Shown piece by piece: positions 55,796-64,000 of a stretch of 64,000 bases of DNA. The position numbers were made by a program, and so were the translations under genes. Under the pieces are notes generated by a model, which was not told the origin of the DNA, searched no databases, and saw nothing but the letters and a program-made list of their open reading frames with translations. Source of the DNA: RYN-133 sp963754285 (GTDB lineage Bacteria; Actinomycetota; Actinomycetes; Mycobacteriales; Jatrophihabitantaceae); contig CAVWFN010000007.1 of NCBI GenBank assembly GCA_963754285.1, positions 558,001 through 622,000 of the forward strand, written 5' to 3'. Position 1 is the stretch's first letter; the number at the start of each line of letters is the position of its first letter.

Positions 55796-56968
55796 ATGTC
55801 ACGCGTGCTGCGATCAGGGGACGGACGGGTCACCCAGATCGAGCTGTTCTTCGATCTTGTCTACGTCTTCGCGGTGACCCAACTGGCACACCTGCTCGTC
55901 AACCACACGACCGTGGACGGCGCGGTGCGCACCGCTGTACTGCTCGCGATGGTGTGGCAGGTCTGGGTCTACACGACCTGGATGACCAACTACCTCGATC
56001 CCAGCACACAACCGGTGCGGCTCGGGCTCATCGCGCTGATGCTGGCCAGCCTCGTCCTGGCCGCGGCGATCCCCGAAGCGTTCGGCTCGCGCGGGTGGCT
56101 CGTGGCTGCCATGTACGTCGCGATGCAGGTCGGTCGCAGCCTGCTCGTCGCCGCCGGGTTGCATGGGCATCGCCTCGAGTTCGTGTTCTGGCGCGCGGGC
56201 GCCTGGTGCGTGCTCGGCGCCGTCCCGATGCTGATCGGCGCGGCGGCACACGGCCATGCGCGCGAGGCCTTGTGGGCCCTCGCGGTCGCGATCGAGATCG
56301 GCGGCGCCGGGATCGGATTCCCCACTCCCGGCATCGGCCGGTCGGCGACTCGCGAATGGACGATCGACGGCCGGCATTTCGCCGAACGCTGCCAGGCCTT
56401 CGTGTTGATCGCGCTGGGCGAATCGATCGTCGTCTCGGGCGGCCGCCTCAGCGAATTGCTGCGCGCGCAACTCGACACGAGCCGGCTCGCCGCCTTCGGC
56501 GCGGCGTTCGTCGCCGCAGTCGCGTTGTGGTGGGTCTATTTCGACCGAAGCGCCGCCGACAGCGCGGAAGCGATCGCGCGATCAGACGATCCGGGCCGAC
56601 TCGGCCGAAACGCCTTCCACTGGGTGCACCCGATCATCGTGGCCGGGATCATCGTGAGCGCCGCAGCCGACGAAGTGGTGCTGGCGAACCCGACCGAACG
56701 CGGCGTGATGTCGACGGCCTGGCTGGTGCTCGGCGGCGTGGCGTTGTTCCTGGCAGGCCACGCGATCTTCAAAGCGGTCGTGTGGCGGGTTGTGTCGTGG
56801 CCACGTGTCGTCGCCGTGCTCGTCCTCGCGTGCCTTCTCGCACTCGCACCGCACGTCACGGCGATCGTGCTCGGCGTCGCGGCGCTCGTCGTGGTTATTG
56901 CGGTGGCGGTTGCCGATCGGATTCAGCACGGCGCGCTCGCGGCCGACTCGGCTGCAGCCACTGACTGA
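55796..56968 (+). CDS. LtrA-family low temperature requirement protein
   Basis: A 390-residue integral membrane protein with about eleven or twelve helices. TQIELFFDLVYVFAVTQLAHLL is the family's signature N-terminal helix, and HFAERCQAFVLIALGESIVVSG is the second conserved block. LtrA was named for Listeria growth at low temperature; the biochemical role is unknown. It is divergent from alr with 58 bases between starts. The C-terminus overlaps the convergent zinc-ribbon gene by 74 bases. Confidence 0.93.
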   Translation: MSRVLRSGDGRVTQIELFFDLVYVFAVTQLAHLLVNHTTVDGAVRTAVLLAMVWQVWVYTTWMTNYLDPSTQPVRLGLIALMLASLVLAAAIPEAFGSRGWLVAAMYVAMQVGRSLLVAAGLHGHRLEFVFWRAGAWCVLGAVPMLIGAAAHGHAREALWALAVAIEIGGAGIGFPTPGIGRSATREWTIDGRHFAERCQAFVLIALGESIVVSGGRLSELLRAQLDTSRLAAFGAAFVAAVALWWVYFDRSAADSAEAIARSDDPGRLGRNAFHWVHPIIVAGIIVSAAADEVVLANPTERGVMSTAWLVLGGVALFLAGHAIFKAVVWRVVSWPRVVAVLVLACLLALAPHVTAIVLGVAALVVVIAVAVADRIQHGALAADSAAATD

Positions 56969-57164
56969 ACGAACCGGCACCGATGTGCGTGTGCCGTTCC
57001 TCGGCCGGCGCCGCAGCCGGCGCTGGAGGCGGCACCGGCTCCTCCGCTACATGCACAGCGGGATACTCGTGCCGGAACTCCGGATGATCGTGCCAGCAGT
57101 GGTCGTCCACCTCGGTCTTGAAGCTGAACTTCAGTTCGCACTTGGGGCACTGATGCACCGTCAT
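56895..57164 (-). CDS. Small zinc-finger/ribbon protein
   Basis: An 89-residue protein. The N-terminus has CPKCELKFSFKTEVDDHCWHDHPEF, a C2H2-like zinc site (C6, C9, H22, H25 or H27), followed by a Pro/Ala-rich and basic low-complexity tail. GGAG six to nine bases before ATG 57164 supports it. Similar small proteins with this finger occur in actinobacteria; function unknown. The tail overlaps the end of ltrA on the other strand, so the exact 3' end is less sure than the finger. Confidence 0.7.
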   Translation of the reverse strand: MTVHQCPKCELKFSFKTEVDDHCWHDHPEFRHEYPAVHVAEEPVPPPAPAAAPAEERHTHIGAGSFSQWLQPSRPRARRAESDRQPPPQ

Positions 57165-57232
57165 CGGCGACTCCGTCCTTTCCTGCTCCTTCTACGGTAG
57201 GACGATCCGGCGTCACACGCGACGATTCTTCG

Positions 57233-58069
57233 TCAATACACGAAGTCGGGCTGCACAACACGATCCACCGCGCCGGTGGCATGGGCGCGTCGCGCGAACT
57301 CGACGACCCCGTCGATCTGGCGCGTGCCGAGGCTGAAGTCGAGCGTGCGGAAGTACGTCGCGAGCGTCGCCGGGTCGAAGTCCTCCCACCGCGCTGCCGC
57401 GGCCGCGACCTCATCGACGTGCGCGAGCGCGTCGTCGCGGCTGCGCAGGAAGGCCTCGTGCACGTCCTTCACGAGGCCGGGGTTGCGCTCGGCGTAGTCG
57501 CGCCGGGCGGCCCACACGGCGAACACCATCGGCAGACCCGTCCACTCGCGCCACACCGCGCCGAGGTCGTAGACGTGCAATCCGCGCTGCGGGGCGTCGA
57601 AGCTCGCTCGCAGCGCGGCGTCGCCGATGAGGACGGCGGCGTCAGCCTCGAGCATCATCGCCGTCAGGTCCGGCGGGCAGGTGAAGTACTCGGGGGTGAC
57701 GTGGTGTTCGCCGGCCAGCCACATGCGGGTGAGCAGTACGGACGTGCGCGAGGTCGACCCGAGGGCGACCCGGCCACCGTCCAACTCGGCAGGCGCCACC
57801 TTCGAGACCAGGTTCACCGACAGCACAGGACCGTCCGAACCGACCGCGATGCCGGGGAGCAGCACGAGGTCGTCCGCGTGGCGCAGGTATTCGACGAGCG
57901 AGATCGGGCCGATGTCGAGGTCGCCGTCGACGAGCAGGTCGTTGAGCCGGTCCGGGGTGTCCTTGGTGAGCTCGACATCCAGCAGCACGCCGGAGCGAAC
58001 GAGCCCCCAGTAGATCGGCAGGCAGTTCAGGAACTGGATGTGCCCCACGCGAGGACGAGCGACGACCAC
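57233..58069 (-). CDS. mqnA: Chorismate dehydratase MqnA (futalosine menaquinone pathway)
   Basis: A 278-residue periplasmic-binding-protein-like enzyme that dehydrates chorismate to 3-enolpyruvylbenzoate. It opens VGHIQFLNCLPIYWGL, with DIGPISLVEYLRH and LGSTSRTSVLLTRMWL as family marks, and AAVLIGDAAL and LGAVWREWTGLPMVFAVW later. There is no signal peptide, as usual for MqnA. The start is GTG 58069. With mqnE 3 kb away, it shows the organism makes menaquinone by the futalosine route rather than through MenF-MenD. Confidence 0.95.
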   Translation of the reverse strand: MVVARPRVGHIQFLNCLPIYWGLVRSGVLLDVELTKDTPDRLNDLLVDGDLDIGPISLVEYLRHADDLVLLPGIAVGSDGPVLSVNLVSKVAPAELDGGRVALGSTSRTSVLLTRMWLAGEHHVTPEYFTCPPDLTAMMLEADAAVLIGDAALRASFDAPQRGLHVYDLGAVWREWTGLPMVFAVWAARRDYAERNPGLVKDVHEAFLRSRDDALAHVDEVAAAAARWEDFDPATLATYFRTLDFSLGTRQIDGVVEFARRAHATGAVDRVVQPDFVY

Positions 58070-58125
58070 GTCATTACGGTAGGCGCATACTTCCGTTCGA
58101 CGCCTCGCAGGGGCAGGCTCCGTGC

Positions 58126-59715
58126 ATGGACTTCGAGCTCGCCCGGAACTTGATCACCAGAGTCAACATCGGCGACGCGCTGACGCGCACCGCCGCCCGT
58201 CTGCCCGACCAGATTGCAGTGGTCGACGGCGACCGTCGTTGGACCTACGCGGAGCTCAACGCGCGCGTGAATCGCGTGGCGCACGGTCTCACCGCACGGG
58301 GATATGTGCGCGGCGAGGCGCTGGCCCTGGCGTCGGGCAACAGCGCGGAATTCCTCGTGACCTACTTCGCGTGCGCGAAGCTCGGCCTGGTGTGCGTTCC
58401 GATGAACCTCGGCTGGCGCGCCGACGAGATCGCCTACGTCCTCGATCACTCACAGGCACGGGGAATCGTCGTCGAAGCACAGCTGGTCGCGCTCGTGACG
58501 CCGGCCGTCGAGAAGGTCCCGGCCGTCGCCGACGTCGTCGTCGCCTACGGTACGGACGGCCAGTACGAGCAGTCGCTTCCGGACCGCACCTGGCTGCGCT
58601 TCGACGAACTGCACGCATACGACGCGTCCGAACCCGAGGTGTTGGTCGGCGACCGCGACGCGATCAGCTACCTCTACACAAGCGGCACGACGTCGTTCCC
58701 GAAGGGCGTGGTCGGCAGTCACACCGCGATCTATCTCGAGTCGTTGATGGCTGCCGCGGAGACCGGCATTACCCCAGCGGATCGCATCGCCTGTCTCATG
58801 CCGCTGTTCCACACCGCACAGCTCAACGGGTTCGGCACGCCCGCCATGATGATGGGTGCGACGCAGTATCTGCTGCGGGGATTCGACGCGACAGCGCTGC
58901 TCGATCTCATCGAGCGTGAACAGATCACCCGCGTCTTCGCGCTGCCGATGATGTGGCGCGCGCTTGTCGAGGATCCCTCGATCGCATCGCGTGATCTGTC
59001 GACGTTACGCAAGGCGGCGTACGCGATGGCGCCGATGCCCGATGCGTTGTTGCGCAAGTGCATCGAGACCTTCGAGTGCGACTTCTACCTCGCGTTCGGG
59101 CAGACCGAGATGAGCCCGGTGACGACCTTCTTCCGGCCGGAACATCAGCTGTCGCACTCGGGTGCCGTCGGCACGCAGGTGGTGAACGTCCAGATCGGGA
59201 TCATGTCGCCGGACGGCGAACTCCTGCCGCGCGGAGAAGAGGGCGAGATCGTCTACCGCGGGCCGCAGGCGCTCAACGAATACCTGCGCAACCCGGAGGC
59301 GACCGAGGACGCATTCGCGCACGGCTGGTTCCACTCCGGCGATGCCGGCGTGCTCGCAGCTGACGGCATGCTGTGGTTCAGCGACCGGTACAAGGACGTC
59401 ATCAAGACCGGCGGCGAGAACGTGGCGTCGATCGAGGTCGAGAAAGCCATCTATGCCGCCGCGCCCGAGGTCGCCGAGGTGGCTGTCGTAGGGCTGCCGC
59501 ACGAGCGTTGGACCGAGGCGATCACCGCGGTGGTGGTCGCCAAACCGGGCGCGACGATCGACGAGCAGGACCTGGTCGAGAAGGTGCGCGCTTCGATCGC
59601 AGGGTTCAAGGCGCCCAAGTCGGTGATCGTCGTCGAGGAGTTGCCGAAGACCTCGACGGGCAAGATCCAGAAGAACGTTGTGCGTCAGCAGTTCGTCGAC
59701 TTCTATGCCGGCTGA
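58126..59715 (+). CDS. Acyl-CoA ligase (AMP-binding)
   Basis: A 529-residue ANL-superfamily ligase. The phosphate loop is YLYTSGTTSFPKGV, AFGQTEMSP is the A5 adenine loop, WFHSGDAGVLAADG the A7 motif, and the terminal catalytic Lys is in LPKTSTGKIQKNV. Typical of bacterial fatty-acyl or aryl-CoA synthetases; the acid is unknown. Unlike the fused gene at 43956, all key residues are present. It is divergent from mqnA with 56 bases between starts; an inositol-phosphatase-like gene follows 23 bases later on the same strand. Confidence 0.94.
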   Translation: MDFELARNLITRVNIGDALTRTAARLPDQIAVVDGDRRWTYAELNARVNRVAHGLTARGYVRGEALALASGNSAEFLVTYFACAKLGLVCVPMNLGWRADEIAYVLDHSQARGIVVEAQLVALVTPAVEKVPAVADVVVAYGTDGQYEQSLPDRTWLRFDELHAYDASEPEVLVGDRDAISYLYTSGTTSFPKGVVGSHTAIYLESLMAAAETGITPADRIACLMPLFHTAQLNGFGTPAMMMGATQYLLRGFDATALLDLIEREQITRVFALPMMWRALVEDPSIASRDLSTLRKAAYAMAPMPDALLRKCIETFECDFYLAFGQTEMSPVTTFFRPEHQLSHSGAVGTQVVNVQIGIMSPDGELLPRGEEGEIVYRGPQALNEYLRNPEATEDAFAHGWFHSGDAGVLAADGMLWFSDRYKDVIKTGGENVASIEVEKAIYAAAPEVAEVAVVGLPHERWTEAITAVVVAKPGATIDEQDLVEKVRASIAGFKAPKSVIVVEELPKTSTGKIQKNVVRQQFVDFYAG

Positions 59716-59738
59716 TCCCAGGCAGTAACCTCGGCCGC

Positions 59739-60488
59739 GTGGACGACCACGCGCTGGCTGCGACGCTCGTACGGGACGCCGGCCTGCTCGCGGCACAGAT
59801 GCTGCGCGACGGGCTGAAGACCGAGCACAAGACATCGGTGTCGGACGTGGTGTCGGCGGCCGACCACGCCGCCGAGGAACTGATCGGATCCCGGCTCGCC
59901 GACCAGCGCCCGTCCGACGGTGTCATCGGCGAGGAAGGCACCGAGCGCGCCGGCGACCGCACCTGGTACGTCGATCCCGTCGACGGCACCTACAACTTCT
60001 TGTCCGGGTTGCCGATGTGGTGCTCGGCCCTTGCCGTCGTGCACGGCGACGAACTCGTGCTCGGCGCGGTCTACCAGCCGGTGACCGACGAGCTGTGGAT
60101 CGGCGGCCGGGCGTGGCGCACGACCCTCAACGACGAGCCGGTCGAGCATCTCGAGGATCGTCCGCTCGCCGAGATCTCGCTCGCCACCTACCTGCACCCG
60201 ACGACGCTGCCCGACGACTCGGTGCGCGAACCGCTCGTGCAAGTCGTGCAGAACTCGGCGACCGTGCGGATGCTCGGCTCCGGCTCGATCGAACTCGCTG
60301 CGGTGGCCTCGGGTCGTCTGGGCGCCTACGTGCAGTACGACTGCCTGCCGTGGGACTGGTACCCCGGCGCGGCTCTCGTCACAGCTGCCGGAGGCGCTAC
60401 CGAGATCGTCGAAACGCGCGGGCACCGATGGCATGTGGCCGGCTCGCGCCAGGCCGTCGCCGAGATCGCCGAACTGCTTCGCGCCTAG
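59739..60488 (+). CDS. Inositol monophosphatase-family phosphatase
   Basis: A 249-residue FIG-superfamily phosphatase. Metal-binding residues are seen in GEEGTE and DPVDGTYNFLSGLPMWC, and at the C-terminus in YDCLPWDWYPGAALVTAAGG. The substrate may be inositol-1-phosphate, histidinol phosphate, or a related sugar phosphate; the sequence does not decide. The GTG start at 59739 gives the family length, though no strong ribosome binding site is present. Next to an acyl-CoA ligase upstream. Confidence 0.93.
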   Translation: MDDHALAATLVRDAGLLAAQMLRDGLKTEHKTSVSDVVSAADHAAEELIGSRLADQRPSDGVIGEEGTERAGDRTWYVDPVDGTYNFLSGLPMWCSALAVVHGDELVLGAVYQPVTDELWIGGRAWRTTLNDEPVEHLEDRPLAEISLATYLHPTTLPDDSVREPLVQVVQNSATVRMLGSGSIELAAVASGRLGAYVQYDCLPWDWYPGAALVTAAGGATEIVETRGHRWHVAGSRQAVAEIAELLRA

Positions 60489-60782
60489 TCAGTCCTCGTC
60501 GTCCTGCTTGGGATCGAGACGCTTGTCCAGCTTGCTGCGAGCTTCGCGGCTGGCCTCGATGCGGTGCTCGATGTTGTTCGCGACGCGCGCCCGCGGTCCG
60601 GCGAGCAGCACCAGCGCGAGCGGGATGGACAGTACGAGCGCGATCAGCGGGGCAAGCAGCCCACCGAGTCCGACGAGCACGAGCAGGCCCCACAGGGCGA
60701 AGAACATCCCGAAACGCAGGATCGTGTAGCCCCACAGGGAGCCCATCCAGTTGACGAAACCGGGCACCTGACGATCGGACAT
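60489..60782 (-). CDS. DUF4229 small membrane protein
   Basis: A 97-residue protein with two hydrophobic helices (GYTILRFGMFFALWGLLVLVG and LLAPLIALVLSIPLALVLLAG) and a charged coiled C-terminus (RIEASREARSKLDKRLDPKQDDED). This matches DUF4229, often beside menaquinone genes in actinobacteria. ATG 60782 is preferred; a longer frame adds a poorly conserved Pro-rich lead. It follows mqnE by 16 bases on the same strand and ends directly at the stop of the convergent phosphatase. Confidence 0.85.
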   Translation of the reverse strand: MSDRQVPGFVNWMGSLWGYTILRFGMFFALWGLLVLVGLGGLLAPLIALVLSIPLALVLLAGPRARVANNIEHRIEASREARSKLDKRLDPKQDDED

Positions 60783-60798
60783 GCGGCCAGGGTACGGG

Positions 60799-61944
60799 TC
60801 AGGACCAGATGGCTTGCGGCTGCGCACGGCGTTCAGCCAGGGTCTGCGGCCCGTCGTAGTCTCGGATCACCTCGTAGCGCGTGTTGCGCTCGACCGGGGT
60901 GAAACCGGCGTCGCGGATCAGCGTCAGCAGGTCGTCGCGGGTCAGCTTGTCGGGGGTGCCGTAGCCGTCGGCGTCGTGAGTGATCTTGTACTCGACCACC
61001 GACCCGTCCATGTCGTCGGCGCCCCAGTTGAGTGCGAGCTGCGACGTCGACAGGCCGTGCATCACCCAGAACACCTTCACGTGCGGGAAGTTGTCGAGCA
61101 TCAACCGCGACACGGCGAACGTGCGCAGCACATCGGCCGGCTGAGCCATCGGCAGGTGCGAGAGCCGGTTGTTGTCGTTGTGGAACCGCAGCGGGATGAA
61201 CACCTGGAATCCGCCGGTCTCGTCCTGCAGCTCGCGCAGCCGCAGCACGTGGTCGACGCGGTGCCGCGGTTGCTCGATATGTCCGTAGAGCATCGTGGCC
61301 GGCGTCTTCAGACCCTTCTGGTGCGCGAGCCGGTGGATGCGCGACCAGTCCTCCCAGTGCGTCTTGTGGTCGACGACCTGCTTGCGCACGTCCCAGTCGA
61401 AGATCTCGGCACCGCCACCGGTCAATGACTCGAGCCCGGCGTCGATCAGCTCGTCGAGGATCGCATCGGCGGGCAGGCCGGAGATCTCTTCGAACCAGTG
61501 CACCTCGGTGGCGGTGAACGCCTTCAATGCGACCTGCGGCAGCGCGGCCTTGAGCTCACGCAGCACCCGCGGGTAGTACTTCCACGGCAGCGTCGGGTGC
61601 AGCCCGTTGACGATGTGCAGCTCGGTCAGCCCGTCGTCCTTCATGGCGAGCGCCTTCTCGACGGCCTCCTCGACGCGCATCGTGTACGCGTCCTTCTGAC
61701 CGGGCTTGCGCTGGAAGCTGCAGTACGCGCACGACGCGGTGCACACGTTGGTCAGGTTCAGGTGCCGGTTGACGTTGAAGAAGACCTGGCTGCCGTTCTT
61801 CGCAGTGCGCACGCCATGGGCCAGGCCGCCGAGCCAGGCCAGGTCGTCGCTGTCGTAGAGGTCTTCGCCGTCGCGCCGGGTCAGCCGCTCGCCGGCGGTG
61901 ATCTTCTCGGTCAACTCGGCCTTGCGGGCGTCGCTCAACGGCAT
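60799..61944 (-). CDS. mqnE: Aminofutalosine synthase MqnE
   Basis: A 381-residue radical-SAM enzyme that joins 3-enolpyruvylbenzoate with SAM to give aminofutalosine, the step after MqnA. The CxxxCxxC cluster site is C68-x3-C72-x2-C75 in NVCTASCAYCSF; the HIVNGLHPTLPWKYYPRVLREL and TMLYGHIEQPRHRVDHVLRLRELQ stretches are also typical. Distinguished from MqnC by length and the ALKAFTATEVHWF segment. ATG 61944 is chosen for length. DUF4229 follows in the same unit. MqnB, MqnC and MqnD are not in the window. Confidence 0.95.
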   Translation of the reverse strand: MPLSDARKAELTEKITAGERLTRRDGEDLYDSDDLAWLGGLAHGVRTAKNGSQVFFNVNRHLNLTNVCTASCAYCSFQRKPGQKDAYTMRVEEAVEKALAMKDDGLTELHIVNGLHPTLPWKYYPRVLRELKAALPQVALKAFTATEVHWFEEISGLPADAILDELIDAGLESLTGGGAEIFDWDVRKQVVDHKTHWEDWSRIHRLAHQKGLKTPATMLYGHIEQPRHRVDHVLRLRELQDETGGFQVFIPLRFHNDNNRLSHLPMAQPADVLRTFAVSRLMLDNFPHVKVFWVMHGLSTSQLALNWGADDMDGSVVEYKITHDADGYGTPDKLTRDDLLTLIRDAGFTPVERNTRYEVIRDYDGPQTLAERRAQPQAIWS

Positions 61945-61990
61945 GCCCTGAGGGTACGGACGGGCCCTGCCGGTCGAGCAGCCGCCTCGG

Positions 61991-62033
61991 TTGACATCGG
62001 TAACTTACCGTTGCTAACTTAGCGACGCTAAGT
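61991..62033 (+). promoter_or_regulatory. Promoter with overlapping operator for the MMPL gene
   Basis: TTGACA (61991-61996) and a -10-like CTAACT (62014-62019, spacer 17) form a near-consensus sigma-A promoter. A perfect 17-base palindrome, ACTTAGCG-A-CGCTAAGT (62017-62033), overlaps the -10 end, and GGTAACTTACC (61999-62009) lies between the two hexamers. The arrangement suits repression by a TetR-like regulator, which is common for MMPL transporters; no regulator gene is in view. Confidence 0.7.
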
Positions 62034-62050
62034 CGTCGAGAGGACTCATC

Positions 62051-64000
62051 GTGTTGACCCGACTCGCCAACCTCGGCATCCGCGCCCCGCGCCGCGTGCT
62101 CGGCCTGGCCGGCCTGTTCTTCGTGCTGCTGGCCGTCTACGGCATCAGCGCGGCCGCCCACTTGAGCTCGGGCGGCTTCTCCGACCCGAACGCGTCGTCG
62201 ACGAAGGCAGCCGACCTGCTGCAGTCGCGCTTCGACACCGGCGATCCGAACCTGATTCTCGAAGTGATCGCGCCGGGCGGGGCGTCCAGTTCTGCAGCCC
62301 GCACCGAAGGGCTGCACCTGGTGCAGGCACTCAAGGCGGCGCCGAACACCTCCAGCGTCGTCTCGTACTGGACGGTGCCGAAGCAGGCGGCCGGCTCGCT
62401 CGTGAGCAAGGACGGCTCGTCCGCGCTGGTGCTCGCCCGCGTGCAGGGCAACGACAGCACCGCACCGAAGCGGGCAGCCGGCGTCGCCGCACCGTTGATC
62501 GGCACGCACGACGGTGTCGAGGTGAAGGCCGGCGGTCTCGGCATCGCCTTCAGTCAGGTGAACGACCAGACCAAGAAGGACCTCGCGATCGCCGAGGCCA
62601 TCGCGATCCCGCTGACCGTCATCGCGCTGATCTGGGTCTTCGGCAGCTTCATCGCAGCGCTCCTGCCGCTCGTCGTCGGTCTCTCGTCGATCATCGGGAC
62701 GATGGCCGTGTTGCGCGGTCTCGCCTCGTTCACCAACGTGTCGATCTACGCGCTGAACATGACGACCGCGATGGGCCTTGCGCTGGCGATCGACTACAGC
62801 CTGTTCATCGTCAGCCGGTATCGCGAAGAGGTGCGCAACGGCGCCGCTCCCGATGACGCCGTCCGCCGCACGATGCAGACCGCCGGCCGCACCGTGCTGT
62901 TCTCGGCAATGACGGTCGGGCTGTCGCTCGCCGCGCTCATGGTGTTCCCGGTGTTCTTCCTCCGGTCGTTCGCTTATGCCGGCATCGCAGTCGTCGCACT
63001 TGCGACCGTCGCTGCGCTGGTACTGCTGCCTGCGTTGCTCACCGTGCTCGGCAGGCGCGTCGACGCGTGGGACCTCCGCGTGCTCGTGCGACGCGCGTTG
63101 CGCCGCCCGCCGCCGCAGGTCAAGGCCGTCGAGGCCACGTTCTGGTACCGCTTCGCGAATCTCGTGATGCGCCGTGCAGTCCCGATCGGGCTGCTGGTCA
63201 CGGCCGTGCTCGTCTCGCTGGGCCTGCCGTTCCTGCACGCGTCCTTCGGCTATCCGGACGATCGCGTGCTGCCGCATTCGGCGAGCTCGCACCAGGTCGG
63301 CGACGACCTGCGCGACAACTTCTCGACCAACGCGGCGTCGACGATCGTGCTCGTCGCACCCGACATCTCGGCGGCACCGGGCGCGATCGCCGGCTACGCA
63401 CAGCAGCTGTCGTCGGTATCCGGCGTGACCTCGGTGTCGGCGGCGACCGGCACGTACGTCCGAGGTCGCGATGTCGCGCCGGGCGCAACCTCGATGAAGT
63501 CGGGCGAGGCCACCTACCTGAACGTGCGCACGAACACCGACCCCGAGTCGGACGCTGCCAAGACCGTGCTCGCCGCCGTCAAGACGGTGAGCCGGCCGTG
63601 GCCGGTCGAGATCGGCGGGCAGACCGCCGTGAACCACGACAGTCTCGCCGCCCTCGGTGCGGCAATGCCGTACGCGCTCATCTTGATCGTGCTCGCGACC
63701 TTCATCGTGCTCTTCCTGTTCACCGGAAGCGTCGTGCTGCCGCTGAAGGCGTTGATCCTGAACACGCTGTCACTCTCGGCGACGTTCGGGGCGATGGTGT
63801 GGATCTTCCAGGAGGGCCACTTCGGCTCGCTGTTCCGCGATCTGACGACGACCGGCTACCTCGTGCCGACCATGCCCCCGCTCATGTTCTGCCTCGCGTT
63901 CGGATTGTCGATGGACTACGAGGTCTTCCTGCTCTCGCGCATCCGCGAGGAGTGGCTGAAGTCCGGGCGAACAGCCGCCGACAACACGCACGCGGTTGCG
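62051..64000 (+). CDS. MMPL-family RND transporter (partial, 3' end outside window)
   Basis: 650 codons are present and the frame is open to the window edge. The protein starts at GTG 62051 with AGAGG eight bases upstream, reads MLTRLANLGIRAPRRVLGLA, and has a first helix, a large extracytoplasmic loop, and a block of five helices that includes GLALAIDYSLFIVSRYREE, the first Asp-Tyr proton-relay pair; the second, GLSMDYEVFLLSRIREEW, is near the visible end. These are the marks of MMPL exporters of lipids or hydrophobic compounds. Only the last helices and tail are missing. Substrate unknown. Confidence 0.95.
   Translation, partial: MLTRLANLGIRAPRRVLGLAGLFFVLLAVYGISAAAHLSSGGFSDPNASSTKAADLLQSRFDTGDPNLILEVIAPGGASSSAARTEGLHLVQALKAAPNTSSVVSYWTVPKQAAGSLVSKDGSSALVLARVQGNDSTAPKRAAGVAAPLIGTHDGVEVKAGGLGIAFSQVNDQTKKDLAIAEAIAIPLTVIALIWVFGSFIAALLPLVVGLSSIIGTMAVLRGLASFTNVSIYALNMTTAMGLALAIDYSLFIVSRYREEVRNGAAPDDAVRRTMQTAGRTVLFSAMTVGLSLAALMVFPVFFLRSFAYAGIAVVALATVAALVLLPALLTVLGRRVDAWDLRVLVRRALRRPPPQVKAVEATFWYRFANLVMRRAVPIGLLVTAVLVSLGLPFLHASFGYPDDRVLPHSASSHQVGDDLRDNFSTNAASTIVLVAPDISAAPGAIAGYAQQLSSVSGVTSVSAATGTYVRGRDVAPGATSMKSGEATYLNVRTNTDPESDAAKTVLAAVKTVSRPWPVEIGGQTAVNHDSLAALGAAMPYALILIVLATFIVLFLFTGSVVLPLKALILNTLSLSATFGAMVWIFQEGHFGSLFRDLTTTGYLVPTMPPLMFCLAFGLSMDYEVFLLSRIREEWLKSGRTAADNTHAVA

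Overview
The window is high-GC DNA (roughly two-thirds G+C by eye) from an actinobacterium. Evidence for this: a WhiB regulator, F420 genes (fgd, fbiC), a His-tailed GroEL1 behind a CIRCE site, a PerM/DUF6350 gene, and gene order matching two Mycobacterium tuberculosis blocks. The first block, about 0.1-16.2 kb, corresponds to Rv0948c-Rv0957 (chorismate mutase, pcrA/uvrD1, sucC, sucD, Rv0954-like, perM, purN, purH). The second, about 30-56 kb, corresponds to Rv3410c-Rv3423c (guaB3, guaB, Rv3412-like, whiB3-like, groEL1, groES, tsaD, rimI, tsaB, tsaE, alr). Menaquinone is made by the futalosine route (mqnA, mqnE), which argues against Mycobacterium itself; I cannot name the genus.

Layout. 0-8.3 kb: purine (purH, purN), cell-envelope (perM-like, two 34-kDa-antigen-like membrane proteins), TCA (sucD, sucC) and a B12-binding mutase subunit, all on the minus strand. 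8.4-11.4 kb: an accessory locus with an EspI/MinD-like ATPase facing a CpnT-like secreted toxin and an overlapping candidate immunity gene. 11.5-16.6 kb: pcrA, an APC permease, chorismate mutase and a small PH-like protein, several of them frameshifted. 16.6-21.9 kb: a GyrI-glyoxalase fusion, an ECF sigma/anti-sigma pair, and a PspC-type sensor kinase/regulator divergent from a PspC membrane protein. 21.9-26.7 kb: guaA, an SDR, and a PAS sensor kinase with a single-domain response regulator. 26.8-36.3 kb: guaB, tricorn-like protease, and the overlapping guaB3-fgd-fbiC set. 36.5-39.7 kb: DUF5319 protein, whiB, groES-groEL1. 39.9-51.0 kb: about 11 kb of accessory genes separating groES from tsaD, holding a DUF4232 secreted protein, a second ECF sigma with a propeller-bearing membrane partner, an FAD oxidase, a lipase/acyl-CoA-synthetase fusion, and the Hen1-Pnkp RNA-repair pair. 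51-55.7 kb: tightly overlapping alr-hydrolase-tsaE-tsaB-rimI-tsaD. 55.8-64 kb: ltrA, a zinc-ribbon protein, mqnA, an acyl-CoA ligase, an inositol-phosphatase-like enzyme, DUF4229, mqnE, and an MMPL transporter cut by the window end.

The most striking points are the toxin/immunity locus, a 70-71 bp inverted-repeat element present twice, two intergenic hairpins built from four copies of a GAGTGG-containing word, and a run of at least thirteen conserved reading-frame breaks that each look like one extra base. The frame breaks most likely reflect sequence error but make pcrA, the permease and fbiC unreadable as given. There is no gene-free stretch longer than about 300 bases; I saw no rRNA, tRNA, CRISPR array, insertion sequence or phage.
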